From: Dorea sp. AF36-15AT
GTDB taxonomy: Bacteria > Bacillota > Clostridia > Lachnospirales > Lachnospiraceae
Reading direction: 5' to 3'
DNA: 64,000 nt
Assembly: GCF_003477705.1 (NCBI RefSeq)
Contig: NZ_QUDV01000009.1
Span: 84,342 to 148,341, forward strand
The notes under the pieces were generated by a model. That model was given only the letters and a program-made list of their open reading frames with translations. It searched no databases and was not told the DNA's origin. Below, piece by piece: positions 26,188 through 34,852 of the stretch (within the stretch, counting starts at the first letter, position 1; each line of letters opens with the position of its first letter). The translations under genes were made by a program, and so were the position numbers.

Positions 26188-27123
26188 TTATTCTCCTTTC
26201 TTAACACCGAAATACTCTAAAATATGATCTACTGCTGTATTGGTCATCAGATTGATTGCCTCTACACTTACCGCAGCAGTATGCGGACTTAATACCACAT
26301 TATCAAGGTTTTCAAATTTCTCATTGATATGCGGTTCCCCTTTAAATACATCCGTACCATATCCGTATATTCGGTGCTCTGCGAGTGCCTCAATCAGCGC
26401 CTCTTCGTCTACCAGAGAAGCTCTGGCAGTATTGATCAGAACTGTATTCTTATTCATAGAAGCCAGTTCCTTTGCTCCAACTAATGGAGTTCCATCCGGA
26501 TTCCCCGGAACATGAAGGGTAATAATATCTGCTTTTTTGAAAATCTCTTCCGGCTCCATAACCGTGATATCGTTTTCCTTACAGTAAGCTTCGTCTAAAA
26601 ATTTATCATATCCAAGAATCTTGCAGTCAAAACCTTTCAGTCTCTTTACTACCTGGCGTCCAATAGAACCAAGTCCGACAACGCCTACGGTCTTGTGGCA
26701 CAGGTTGATACCAGTCTCTTTCTGCCATGTTCCTGCTTTCAGGTTCTTATCTACTGTGCTGATATGACGCATTACAGAAAGCATCAGTCCGATCGCATAA
26801 TCTGCAACTGCTTCTGTGTTGCAGTTTCTTGTAATGGTAACTTCAATATTTCTCTTTTTAGCTTCTTCCAGATCGATGTTATCAATACCTACACCATAAC
26901 GAGAAATGATCTTTAATTTATCTGCTTTCTCTAATACTTTTTTGCTGACTGTGTCTGAGCCAAGGATGATTGCGTCTACACCAGGTACTTCACCCATCAT
27001 TTCCTCTTCATTCATAATGTGATGATATCTGTTGCCGACTACCTCCCAGCCCAGAGACTCCATGAGTTCTCTGGGTTTGGAGTCAAATTTTCCAAAGCTG
27101 TTAGATGTAATTAATACCTTCAT
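26188..27123 (-). CDS. Phosphoglycerate dehydrogenase-like D-2-hydroxyacid dehydrogenase
   Basis: 311 residues. D-isomer 2-hydroxyacid dehydrogenase with Rossmann motif VGVVGLGSIGRQVVKRL (about 145-160) and catalytic Arg (NTARASLVDEE), Glu (DVFKGEP) and His (LSPHTAAVS). No ACT domain, so it is not a full SerA. Inside the PTS operon (2 nt from EIIB, 13 nt from EIID) it probably oxidises or reduces a pathway 2-keto/2-hydroxy acid, such as a hexonate. Confidence 0.87.
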   Translation of the reverse strand: MKVLITSNSFGKFDSKPRELMESLGWEVVGNRYHHIMNEEEMMGEVPGVDAIILGSDTVSKKVLEKADKLKIISRYGVGIDNIDLEEAKKRNIEVTITRNCNTEAVADYAIGLMLSVMRHISTVDKNLKAGTWQKETGINLCHKTVGVVGLGSIGRQVVKRLKGFDCKILGYDKFLDEAYCKENDITVMEPEEIFKKADIITLHVPGNPDGTPLVGAKELASMNKNTVLINTARASLVDEEALIEALAEHRIYGYGTDVFKGEPHINEKFENLDNVVLSPHTAAVSVEAINLMTNTAVDHILEYFGVKKGE

Positions 27124-27136
27124 GTCTAAATGCCTC

Positions 27137-27982
27137 CTACAGAATGCCGATCAGTCCACCGACAATACCTACTACAAAAATACCAATGATTACTTTGTTG
27201 ATGCTTACTTTCTTTTTACCAATCAACCAGAATACCAGCATAACTGCACAGAATGGAAGCAGGTTCAGGATTACGGAATCAAGGATATCTGCCTGAATGT
27301 TCAGAACCTTTTCTCCAAGTGTCAGTTCCAGTGGTGTACTTAACTTAACCGTATTGGCCGCCAGCGCTCCGATTGTTACAGAACCCATCGTAGTGATGAT
27401 AGTCATGATCTTCTCCATACGGTTACCCTGGAAGAATTCTGCTACGAAAGCAGTACCTTTGTCGTATACTTTCATGAACAGTGTGTGGCTGATACCCCAG
27501 TTAAGTGCCAGCGTAGCAAGCATATAAAAGATTGGTGCAAACAGATTACCTGCCTGTCCAAGTGCAATTGCGATAGATCCGATAATCGGGATCAATGTTC
27601 CCTGACGAAGTGTATCACCGATACCTGCCAGAGGTCCCATCAAACTTGTCTTGATAGCACTGATTGCCTGTCCGTCGATGTCTGCACCGTTTGCCTTTTC
27701 CTCCTCCATAGCGATTGCTGCACCAAGGATTACAGGTCCTACCAGAGCGAACTCTGAGTTATAGAATTCCATGTGGCGCTGGCAGGCTTCTGCCTTCTGC
27801 TCCGGATCATCGTCATACAATTTATCAATGATGTTTCTCATACCTGAGAAGAATCCAGGTGCCTGCAGTCTTTCATAACTACAGCAAGCCTGTGCATATG
27901 TTTCAAATGTCCAATATGCTTTATTCAAATCTTTTTTTGTCAAAGATACTTTCTTCTGTGTTTCCATTGTCTGCTCTCCCAT
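27137..27982 (-). CDS. PTS system, mannose family, EIID
   Basis: 281 residues. Membrane component with the EIID signature: a long soluble N-terminal part containing RHMEFYNSEFALVGPVILGAA, then LMGPLAGIGDTLRQGTLIPII, and C-terminal membrane segments (about 130-160, 230-250, 260-280). The start at 27982 has AGGAGGTG. It forms the sugar channel with EIIC, encoded 3 nt upstream. Confidence 0.95.
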   Translation of the reverse strand: MGEQTMETQKKVSLTKKDLNKAYWTFETYAQACCSYERLQAPGFFSGMRNIIDKLYDDDPEQKAEACQRHMEFYNSEFALVGPVILGAAIAMEEEKANGADIDGQAISAIKTSLMGPLAGIGDTLRQGTLIPIIGSIAIALGQAGNLFAPIFYMLATLALNWGISHTLFMKVYDKGTAFVAEFFQGNRMEKIMTIITTMGSVTIGALAANTVKLSTPLELTLGEKVLNIQADILDSVILNLLPFCAVMLVFWLIGKKKVSINKVIIGIFVVGIVGGLIGIL

Positions 27983-27985
27983 TTT

Positions 27986-28747
27986 CTACACCTCCTGATC
28001 TTTAAATTTCAGTTCGCCGTATACGTATGCAAGGATACCAGCGAAGATTGCGATTACAAGCATTCCAAGTCCTGAATATGTCTGAAGGAAGAATCCCAGT
28101 ACAAAGAAAAGAAGGATTCCTTTTCTTGTGTTCAGCATCTTCAGAAGCATTCCGATACCAATTGCCGGAAGGAGGCTACCGATTACGCTCAGAATGTGAA
28201 GTGGTGTTCCTGATAATGCATCGATTGCGCCCTGTACTGCTGCTGATCCAAGGTATACCATTGCGGCTACAGGAATTGTAGTTACTAAGCAGGCAAAAAT
28301 CTGGGTTGGCCATTTCTGCCAGAATGCCATTTTCTTTGTATCACCTGTCAGTGCGTATTTGTCCATCTGGTGTACAAAGTAGATATTTACTGTCTGGCGC
28401 AGTGTCCAGATCATTGTACCTGCAATACCAAGAGGTACTGCGATAGCAATTGCTGCCTCAGCAGAAGCTCCTGATGAAAGTGCAAGTGCGGTACCTACGA
28501 TACCACCGATACCGGCATCTGCCGGAAGTGTTCCACCTGCATTGATGAATCCAAGGTACAGTGTGTTGATTGTTGCACCGATGATAACGCCCTGTGTTAC
28601 ATCACCAAGGATCAAACCTGTAATTGCACCACACACGATTGGCTGACGGATAGATACACTACCAAGACCGGTTACCCACGGTGTTCCGTTGTTTGTCAGG
28701 TAATACAGTAAGCCTAACAAAATTGCCTGAAATATTGAAATATGCAT
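27986..28747 (-). CDS. PTS system, mannose/sorbose family, EIIC
   Basis: 253 residues of mostly membrane-spanning sequence. Signature regions are QPIVCGAITGLILGDVTQG and INAGGTLPADAGIGGIVGTA. It is the sugar-translocating subunit of the permease, with EIID. Substrate cannot be read from sequence; the neighbours suggest a sugar acid, amino-sugar acid or polyol. Confidence 0.95.
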   Translation of the reverse strand: MHISIFQAILLGLLYYLTNNGTPWVTGLGSVSIRQPIVCGAITGLILGDVTQGVIIGATINTLYLGFINAGGTLPADAGIGGIVGTALALSSGASAEAAIAIAVPLGIAGTMIWTLRQTVNIYFVHQMDKYALTGDTKKMAFWQKWPTQIFACLVTTIPVAAMVYLGSAAVQGAIDALSGTPLHILSVIGSLLPAIGIGMLLKMLNTRKGILLFFVLGFFLQTYSGLGMLVIAIFAGILAYVYGELKFKDQEV

Positions 28748-28765
28748 AATTCTCTTCTCCTCCTT

Positions 28766-29185
28766 TTAGATCTGAATCTTGTCTTTTAAGTTAACGATGC
28801 CCTCCGGACCTGACGTCAGGCAGGCGCTTTTGAGTTCTTCCAGGTTCATATAGGATGTACCGGATGCAGCTTCCAGAAGCATCGGCAAGTTCACTCCGGT
28901 AATACACTCTGCTTTTACCTCACTGCCTAACTCGTAAAAGCTTCGTGCAGTCGCATTGTACGGGCTGCCTCCAAGCAGATCGGTCAGAACCAGTACTCCA
29001 TCTCCTCCTGACTGCTCTTCCAGTCGGACGATTGCGTCCTTGACTGTATCTTTCAGCGCGTCTATATCGTCACCATGATATAATCCATAGCTCTCAACCA
29101 AAGGTGCTTCTCCCATGATCAGCTTTGCGCTTCCTACTAATGCATTTGCCAGATCACCATGTGTGACCAATAATAATGCTACCAT
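28766..29185 (-). CDS. PTS system, mannose family, EIIA
   Basis: 139 residues, stand-alone EIIA. The phosphorylatable His9 lies in LLLVTHGDLANALVGSA, and VLTDLLGGSPYNATA is the second family signature. It receives phosphate from HPr and passes it to EIIB. It is the first gene of the leftward operon EIIA-EIIC-EIID-dehydrogenase-EIIB-aldolase, with GGAGGGAAG before the ATG. Confidence 0.95.
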   Translation of the reverse strand: MVALLLVTHGDLANALVGSAKLIMGEAPLVESYGLYHGDDIDALKDTVKDAIVRLEEQSGGDGVLVLTDLLGGSPYNATARSFYELGSEVKAECITGVNLPMLLEAASGTSYMNLEELKSACLTSGPEGIVNLKDKIQI

Positions 29186-29504
29186 CTAATTCTTCCCTCC
29201 TTCATTCTCCGGAATTATTGCAATAATCTCGATGAACACACTTTATCACCCAACTATTTTTTTGTAAAATTTTAGGTTTTTTTACACACTGTGCCTTTTG
29301 TGTATCTCATCTTTTTTCGCCATTTTATGCTGTTTTTGACAACTTTGTTCTATTTTTCACGAATTTTGCAGTTGAATTTTTACAGTTTTTCATAGATAAT
29401 ACAAAGTACCGACACGGTAAATACACTTTCTGTGTTCGAATCACGCAATAATTTACACAGTTTTCTTTATACTTTTTTTATTTTTTGCTCAGAAGGGAGA
29501 CACC
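29186..29504. promoter_or_regulatory. Divergent control region between the PTS operon and its regulator gene
   Basis: 319 nt, very AT-rich. A rightward promoter TTGAAT (29372-29377), 17-nt spacer, GATAAT (29395-29400) fits the regulator gene. For the leftward PTS operon no clear sigma-70 promoter was found. AGGCACAGTGTGTA (29296-29283, minus strand) has the GGCAC of a -24 box but a poor -12 box. Confidence 0.45.
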
Positions 29505-31955
29505 ATGGAGAAAAAAGAACAGGTATATCAACATATTCGTAGTGATACGATTACCAAATTAAAAGAAGAACAATTTGAATCGCTGGGTCTGGACACGCTG
29601 ACGGTCAGCCTGGATCTGAAAATGAACCGTGCCAACATATCCAGACTTCTTAATCAGCTTTATAATGAAGGAAGACTGATCAAAACGGATTCGAGACCGG
29701 TATTCTTTATGGATCGGTCAGCACTGGACCGCTATGTAGAACACGCCTACATCCCTTCCATCATTCCAAAGGACAAGACAATCAAGGACTATCTGGCTAC
29801 CTCCAATGCATCTGCATCCAAGGTACGACAGGATCATATCAACACCTTTAACCGCTATATCACCAATCTCCGTCATTCAAAAATGGCAGAACCGGTGCGT
29901 AAGGCAAAGTCAGCAATCCTGTATCCTTCCGGACTGAACACACTAATCATCGGCGATAGAGGTACCGGACGTTTTCAATTTGCGAAGGCAATGTCCAATT
30001 ATGCAAGAGATGCACACTTTATTGATGATAAGAAGAAGATTCATATTGTAGAGTGTCTAAATTATAGCGGAACTCCAGACAACACATTGCTTAAATTGTT
30101 GTTCGGTGAATACATTGCAAAAACGAACACCTGGAAGCGAGGACTTTTTCAACAGTCTTCCAATCATATTATCATTATGAATAATATCGACCAGCTGCCG
30201 TCAGGTGTGTTAAGTTCCCTGTACAATGCCATTTTGGATAAATCATTTTCACCGATCAATTCCAACAAGACGATTCCGTTGTCATCCCTAATCATTGCCA
30301 CTGCATCCACAGCAGTTTTGAGAAATGACGGGGATTTACGCAGATGTTTTCCAATGTTTATCGATATGCCGAACCTGTATGAGCGATCCATTGTAGAAAA
30401 GCTGGTGATCATCATGCAATATCTTCAGGATGAAGCACTCACAATTGACAAGACGATCCGTATTTCCAAGGACGCGCTGAGCTGTCTTACCATGTCTGAA
30501 TATAGCGGAAACCTGGCGCATCAGCGTTCCGAGATCCGGCAGGCATGTGCCAGCGGTTATCAGCGATATGTTGAAGAAAATTCCATGTTTATCGACATCG
30601 ATCTGGATGATCTGTCCACACCTGTGCTGGAGAATATCTTCAATGTCGACGATCACATTGCAGAGCTTAATGAAACACTGAACCTGTTCTCAACAGAATA
30701 TTTCTTCTTTTCAGCACAGAAACTCAATCCAGAACTGCAGCTTCTGTATGATCTGGATCAGCCGAACAAGAATGATAACCCGTTGACCGTCCGCAAAGTT
30801 GGTGATGAGCTCATCAATCAGTGTATTAGTGATATTGAATCTGCTGCTAATTCACAGCTGAACAGCCTTCGGTCTGTCATGTTACAGACGCTTTATGATA
30901 CGATCCATCCAATCGTCCAGAATCATGCAATCTGTAAAAGCGAGAATCTGCTCTATGGTCTGCTTCTTCACATTTCCGGAGAGCTGAACAACCTAAAATC
31001 AGGCGTCACCTCTTCCACCGTCAGTCTGAATAACAAGATTGCCAGAGGAAGTGATTACGCCTATGCCAGCAGGATCTCCTCCACACTGAACGAAACAGAT
31101 CACGTTAAGCTTCCGTCCATTGAAGTGGATTATATTGCAACATATCTGTACCTGTCTTCCCAGTGGATTGACAGACGATATATCCAGCTTCTGATCATTT
31201 CCTCCGGAAGAGAAATTTCCAGAAATTATGCTGATTTTATTAATGGTCAGAAGTTCAAAACCCATGCATCCTATATGACCATATCAAAGGATGAACCGGC
31301 AGAAGCAATTATTCATGAAATTGCTGAGAAAATGCGCAAAATCGACCGTGGTCGAGGTGTTATCATCATCACCGACCAGTCATTTATCCCAAAACACAGT
31401 TCGCTGATTTCAAAACATTTTTCCGGCAAATACACGATCGTAGAGGATATGACGATTCAGAAGATCGTATCGATTGCAGAACATGTCGAATCTCTGGGTG
31501 CTACGATTCAGTCCTCCAATGCTTTTGATTCACTGACCACCGAACAGGTCACGGCAGAGACTTCAGTAGAGACACCGGCGCAAGAACTTCTGCAGAATAT
31601 TCAGGAAAAATTGCTGTCTGAATCTCTGGTATTCCTGAATCCCGAAAAGGCATGCCAGGCTCTGTTCCATGTTCTGCTGAACATTTTGCAGGATCTGTCC
31701 GTTCCGTATTCGGACGACTTACTGATCAAATTCATTTTCCATACATCTTTTGCACTGGAACGATGCATAAGAAAAGAGCCGTTCGTCTATCCAAAAGCAC
31801 GTATACTGATTAAACAGCATGCGACACTATTCAATGTATTGGAGAAAAATTTTGAGATCATCACTGAATTATTTTCCGTACAGATTCCTGCCAGTGAAAT
31901 GGGATATGTTATAGAGATATTCCTGCCTTACTATCAGCAGAATGAAGAAAGTTAA
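29505..31955 (+). CDS. LevR-like transcriptional regulator with degenerate AAA+ domain and PRDs
   Basis: 816 residues. N-terminal winged helix (about 1-75), then an AAA+-like region (about 105-370), a PRD (about 455-560), an EIIA-Man-like domain (about 565-690) and a C-terminal PRD (about 715-816), the LevR/DagR order. The ATPase is degenerate: Walker A reads GDRGTGRF with no Lys-Thr/Ser, Walker B is IIIMNNIDQ with no Asp-Glu, and the GAFTGA loop is absent. The EIIA-like site reads IISSGRE, lacking His. PRD His candidates are in LLHISGEL and FIFHTSFAL. It is divergent from the PTS operon and presumably controls it by PTS-dependent phosphorylation, but classical sigma-54 activation looks impossible. 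Confidence 0.85.
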   Translation: MEKKEQVYQHIRSDTITKLKEEQFESLGLDTLTVSLDLKMNRANISRLLNQLYNEGRLIKTDSRPVFFMDRSALDRYVEHAYIPSIIPKDKTIKDYLATSNASASKVRQDHINTFNRYITNLRHSKMAEPVRKAKSAILYPSGLNTLIIGDRGTGRFQFAKAMSNYARDAHFIDDKKKIHIVECLNYSGTPDNTLLKLLFGEYIAKTNTWKRGLFQQSSNHIIIMNNIDQLPSGVLSSLYNAILDKSFSPINSNKTIPLSSLIIATASTAVLRNDGDLRRCFPMFIDMPNLYERSIVEKLVIIMQYLQDEALTIDKTIRISKDALSCLTMSEYSGNLAHQRSEIRQACASGYQRYVEENSMFIDIDLDDLSTPVLENIFNVDDHIAELNETLNLFSTEYFFFSAQKLNPELQLLYDLDQPNKNDNPLTVRKVGDELINQCISDIESAANSQLNSLRSVMLQTLYDTIHPIVQNHAICKSENLLYGLLLHISGELNNLKSGVTSSTVSLNNKIARGSDYAYASRISSTLNETDHVKLPSIEVDYIATYLYLSSQWIDRRYIQLLIISSGREISRNYADFINGQKFKTHASYMTISKDEPAEAIIHEIAEKMRKIDRGRGVIIITDQSFIPKHSSLISKHFSGKYTIVEDMTIQKIVSIAEHVESLGATIQSSNAFDSLTTEQVTAETSVETPAQELLQNIQEKLLSESLVFLNPEKACQALFHVLLNILQDLSVPYSDDLLIKFIFHTSFALERCIRKEPFVYPKARILIKQHATLFNVLEKNFEIITELFSVQIPASEMGYVIEIFLPYYQQNEES

Positions 31956-31964
31956 GAGAACCTA

Positions 31965-31998
31965 TAAAAGCCATAGCTCTGAGCCATGGCTTTTATCT
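31965..31998 (+). terminator. Bidirectional terminator between the regulator and zinc-ribbon genes
   Basis: Stem ATAAAAGCCAT / ATGGCTTTTAT between convergent genes, T/A-rich on both sides. Confidence 0.8.
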
Positions 31999-32010
31999 TC
32001 TATAATTATT

Positions 32011-32481
32011 TTAATCATTCTTCACCGGAGTTCCGCAATTGGTACAGAACGCAGCGTCATCTTCCAGTGGCGTTCCGCAGGCGGCGCACACCTTTCCTGA
32101 CGGATTCGGTGTAGCCGATGCCGGCTCACGATTGATAGCTGTTCCGCAATTCACACAGAACTTCGCATTCGGGTCCAGTTTCTTACCACAGTTCGGACAT
32201 ACCTCAACAATTGAAAGCTGCTCGATCTGCTGCTTATTCGCCTCCATTGTCTGATAAAGCTGATCAATCTGTTCAATCAGATCCGGACATTTCTCTGCAC
32301 ACTCGTCTTTGTAATTTGCATAGTATCTTAATCCAATCTGATAGATAAGCTTCTCGACTTCTTTTTCCATAGATTTATTCGCATTATTCAGACGATATAT
32401 TTCTGTCGTATCTTTCGCCTTCTTGCTCAGATCCTGACTTTTCTCTGTCAGGCTGTTCTTTACATCATCAAAAAATCCCAT
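32011..32481 (-). CDS. GFFDD-family protein with two C-terminal zinc ribbons
   Basis: 156 residues. The N-terminal helical domain (GFFDDVKNSLTEKSQDLSKKA) resembles the small protein at 15049-15390. A coiled-coil stretch of about 60 residues follows, then two Cys4 ribbons: CPNCG with CVNCG, and CAACG with CTNCG, separated by a Pro/Ser/Thr linker. Such double ribbons often occur in bacterial envelope or regulatory proteins, but the function is unknown. It lies 22 nt downstream of the iron-ADH gene. Confidence 0.8.
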   Translation of the reverse strand: MGFFDDVKNSLTEKSQDLSKKAKDTTEIYRLNNANKSMEKEVEKLIYQIGLRYYANYKDECAEKCPDLIEQIDQLYQTMEANKQQIEQLSIVEVCPNCGKKLDPNAKFCVNCGTAINREPASATPNPSGKVCAACGTPLEDDAAFCTNCGTPVKND

Positions 32482-32503
32482 GTTCCTGCCTCCATTTATT
32501 ATC

Positions 32504-33619
32504 TTAGAACAGCTGACGGTAAATCTTCACCATCTGTTCCACATTAAACTTTACATAGCTCTGGTTCAGCAGTCTCTGCTGGTTCTGCTCTACGCCTTCT
32601 GCAAAGCTCTGGATCTGATCCTCTGTCATGCCATACTCATGAAGCTTCTTTCTGGCAATGATCTTATCTAACAGCTTCTCGATCTCTACATAGACCTGAT
32701 CCACTTCGCAGTGAAGAAGTCCCGCAAGATGTTCGTTCAGCTCTTTTAATTCTCCATCTGGATTCACTCTCTGATATTCCGCAAATACAGCTGTCAGGAA
32801 CAGATAATTGGCTTCGCCGTGTGCCACATGATACTCCCCACTCAACGGATAGGACATAGCATGCACCGCGCCTGTTCCCGCATTGCCAAATGCCACACCG
32901 GCAAGATCGCTTGCCACCAGAAACTGATCCAGAATCTCCATGCGGTATTCCGGTCCATACTCCACGATCTTCTGGAATCCGTCCAGGATCATTTCCATTG
33001 CCTGGTTACTGAACATCCGTGTATACAGCGTTGCCTTTGGTGACACATAAGATTCGATGGCATGGATAAATGCGTCAATCGCACTGGTAGCAAAAAATGA
33101 ATACGGAAGCTTGGTCAAAAGTTCCGGCACAAGCACTGCCTCATCTGCAAAAATACTGTCGTCCGCTAATCCCATTTTACTGTGAATACTGGTCAATTCT
33201 GCGATCGATACGTTGGACACTTCTGATCCCGCGCCACAAGTGGTAGGTACTGCGATCAAGGTATGCGCTTTCTTCAGAGGTACCTGTCTGCGATACACCT
33301 GCTCAGCAGTATGTTCACCTTCCAGCACCAGAATCTTAGCCATATCGATAACTCCACCGCCACCGATCGCTATGATACGGTCACATCCGGATGCTTTATA
33401 ATCTGCAATCAGCGCATCGATCATCACATCCGTCGGTTCTCCTTTTCCATACTCGCTCTTGTATTCCACATGGGCATCCAAACCTAACGGCGTAAAATAC
33501 GCATCATAGGTACTCTTGCTCGCCAGGATAAAATCTCCCTTGCCGATCTGGTAAGCCTCTGCAAATTCTTTTGCCGTCTCACATTTGTTAATCACCGTCT
33601 TCTGCTGAAATAACTTCAT
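32504..33619 (-). CDS. Iron-containing alcohol dehydrogenase, 4-hydroxybutyrate dehydrogenase-like
   Basis: 371 residues, the length I recall for clostridial 4-hydroxybutyrate dehydrogenase. Nucleotide site IAIGGGGVIDMAK, family signature PTTCGAGSEVSNVS, and metal ligands in AIDAFIHAIESY and VHAMSYPLSGEYHVAHGEAN. It would interconvert 4-hydroxybutyrate and succinic semialdehyde with NAD(H). No succinate-CoA or 4-hydroxybutyryl-CoA genes are adjacent, so the substrate is a family-level suggestion. It may be co-transcribed with the M24 peptidase gene 39 nt upstream. Confidence 0.82.
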   Translation of the reverse strand: MKLFQQKTVINKCETAKEFAEAYQIGKGDFILASKSTYDAYFTPLGLDAHVEYKSEYGKGEPTDVMIDALIADYKASGCDRIIAIGGGGVIDMAKILVLEGEHTAEQVYRRQVPLKKAHTLIAVPTTCGAGSEVSNVSIAELTSIHSKMGLADDSIFADEAVLVPELLTKLPYSFFATSAIDAFIHAIESYVSPKATLYTRMFSNQAMEMILDGFQKIVEYGPEYRMEILDQFLVASDLAGVAFGNAGTGAVHAMSYPLSGEYHVAHGEANYLFLTAVFAEYQRVNPDGELKELNEHLAGLLHCEVDQVYVEIEKLLDKIIARKKLHEYGMTEDQIQSFAEGVEQNQQRLLNQSYVKFNVEQMVKIYRQLF

Positions 33620-33658
33620 TGCACATACCCTCCGTGTCTTTCCTTCAAGTCTATCGTT

Positions 33659-34732
33659 TTATTCAATAACCTGCAGTTCTTTGGTGTAAGAGTTCAGCAC
33701 TTCTACGCCGTCTTCTGTTACCAACACCAGATCCTCAATTCGAACTCCTGTATCTCCCGGCAGATAAATACCAGGCTCAATAGAGAAGATCATGCCAGGC
33801 TCTGCTTTTGTCTCATTTGTCAACGATACATCACCAAACTCATGCTCAGACAGTCCGATAAAATGTCCCAGACGATGATTGAACCCCTCACCGTATCCTG
33901 CTTCTGTGATGATATCTCTGGCTGTTTTGTCTAATTCACAGAGCGGTACACCAGGTTTGATCTTTGCGATAGCAGAACGATTTGCATTCAGTACCAGATC
34001 ATAGATTTCTTTATTCTTCGCTGTTACTTCTTTATAGCAGAAGGTACGTGTCATATCAGAACAGTATCCATCTTTGATACATCCCACATCAAACAGGATC
34101 ACATCTCCTGTTTTCAACACGGTATCATCTGGCATGTGATGCGGATCGGCTGCATTGGCTCCAAAAGACACGATCGGGTCAAAGGAGAATTCCTCTGCTC
34201 CCAGTTCTTTGTAGATCTCAAGAGTCTGATCAGCGATCTCTTTCTCTGTAATGCCTTCTTTTACAAGTTCACGGAATCTCGCCATAGCCTGATCGTTGAT
34301 CTTAGATGCTGCGCGCATCTTTTCTTTTTCTTCTTCATCCTTAATACCACGTGTCACATCTACTGCAAGAGAAGCATTTTCAAATCCTGTTGCGGCATGA
34401 TTCTCCATCAATGGTAATAAAAATCTTGCTTTAATATCTTTATCAACACCAAGTTTACAGTTCGGATCAATATATTTCATCACATAATCCATCGCCGGAT
34501 CTGTATCGCTATACCATACCTTCTCCAGTTCTACGCCATCCGGAATGGTAAATAAATTATTCAAAAATAATACATGATCTCCATTCTTCCGCAATAATAA
34601 TCCGTAGAATCTTTCATGTGGTTCAATATAGACACCGGTCATATAATAAATAGACATCGGATCTACTACCAGCATCTGGCTTAATCCACGTTCTTCCAAT
34701 GCCTTCATAATGCGTTCTGTTCTTGTATTCAT
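33659..34732 (-). CDS. M24-family Xaa-Pro peptidase (second copy)
   Basis: 357 residues with the creatinase N-domain (about 1-125) and M24 catalytic domain. Metal ligands are Asp in ILFDVGCIKDGY, Asp in CSDMTRTF, His in RLGHFIGLSEHE, Glu in IFSIEPGIYLPG and Glu in VRIEDLV. It cleaves Xaa-Pro bonds in peptides. It is distinct in sequence from the M24 protein at 2212-3276 and has no transporter neighbour, so it is probably general peptide catabolism. AGGAGG precedes the ATG. Confidence 0.9.
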   Translation of the reverse strand: MNTRTERIMKALEERGLSQMLVVDPMSIYYMTGVYIEPHERFYGLLLRKNGDHVLFLNNLFTIPDGVELEKVWYSDTDPAMDYVMKYIDPNCKLGVDKDIKARFLLPLMENHAATGFENASLAVDVTRGIKDEEEKEKMRAASKINDQAMARFRELVKEGITEKEIADQTLEIYKELGAEEFSFDPIVSFGANAADPHHMPDDTVLKTGDVILFDVGCIKDGYCSDMTRTFCYKEVTAKNKEIYDLVLNANRSAIAKIKPGVPLCELDKTARDIITEAGYGEGFNHRLGHFIGLSEHEFGDVSLTNETKAEPGMIFSIEPGIYLPGDTGVRIEDLVLVTEDGVEVLNSYTKELQVIE

Positions 34733-34809
34733 TTGCTTATCCTCCTGTGAAATGGAATCTCATAACCTCAATAATCGAGCAGGCTGGCACCTATTCGACC
34801 TGTACAAAA

Positions 34810-34842
34810 ATCCGCCGATAGTCATCACCATCGACGGATTCA
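34810..34842 (-). terminator. Terminator of htpG
   Basis: Stem AATCCGTCGATG / TATCGGCGGATT (minus strand) followed by TTTGTAC, 10 nt after the htpG stop. Confidence 0.7.
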
Positions 34843-34852
34843 TTATATCACA

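Noticed and set aside
29283..29296. Possible sigma-54 promoter for the PTS operon (AGGCACAGTGTGTA)
   Set aside because: Only the GGCAC half fits; the -12 TTGC element is missing and the divergent regulator lacks sigma-54 motifs.
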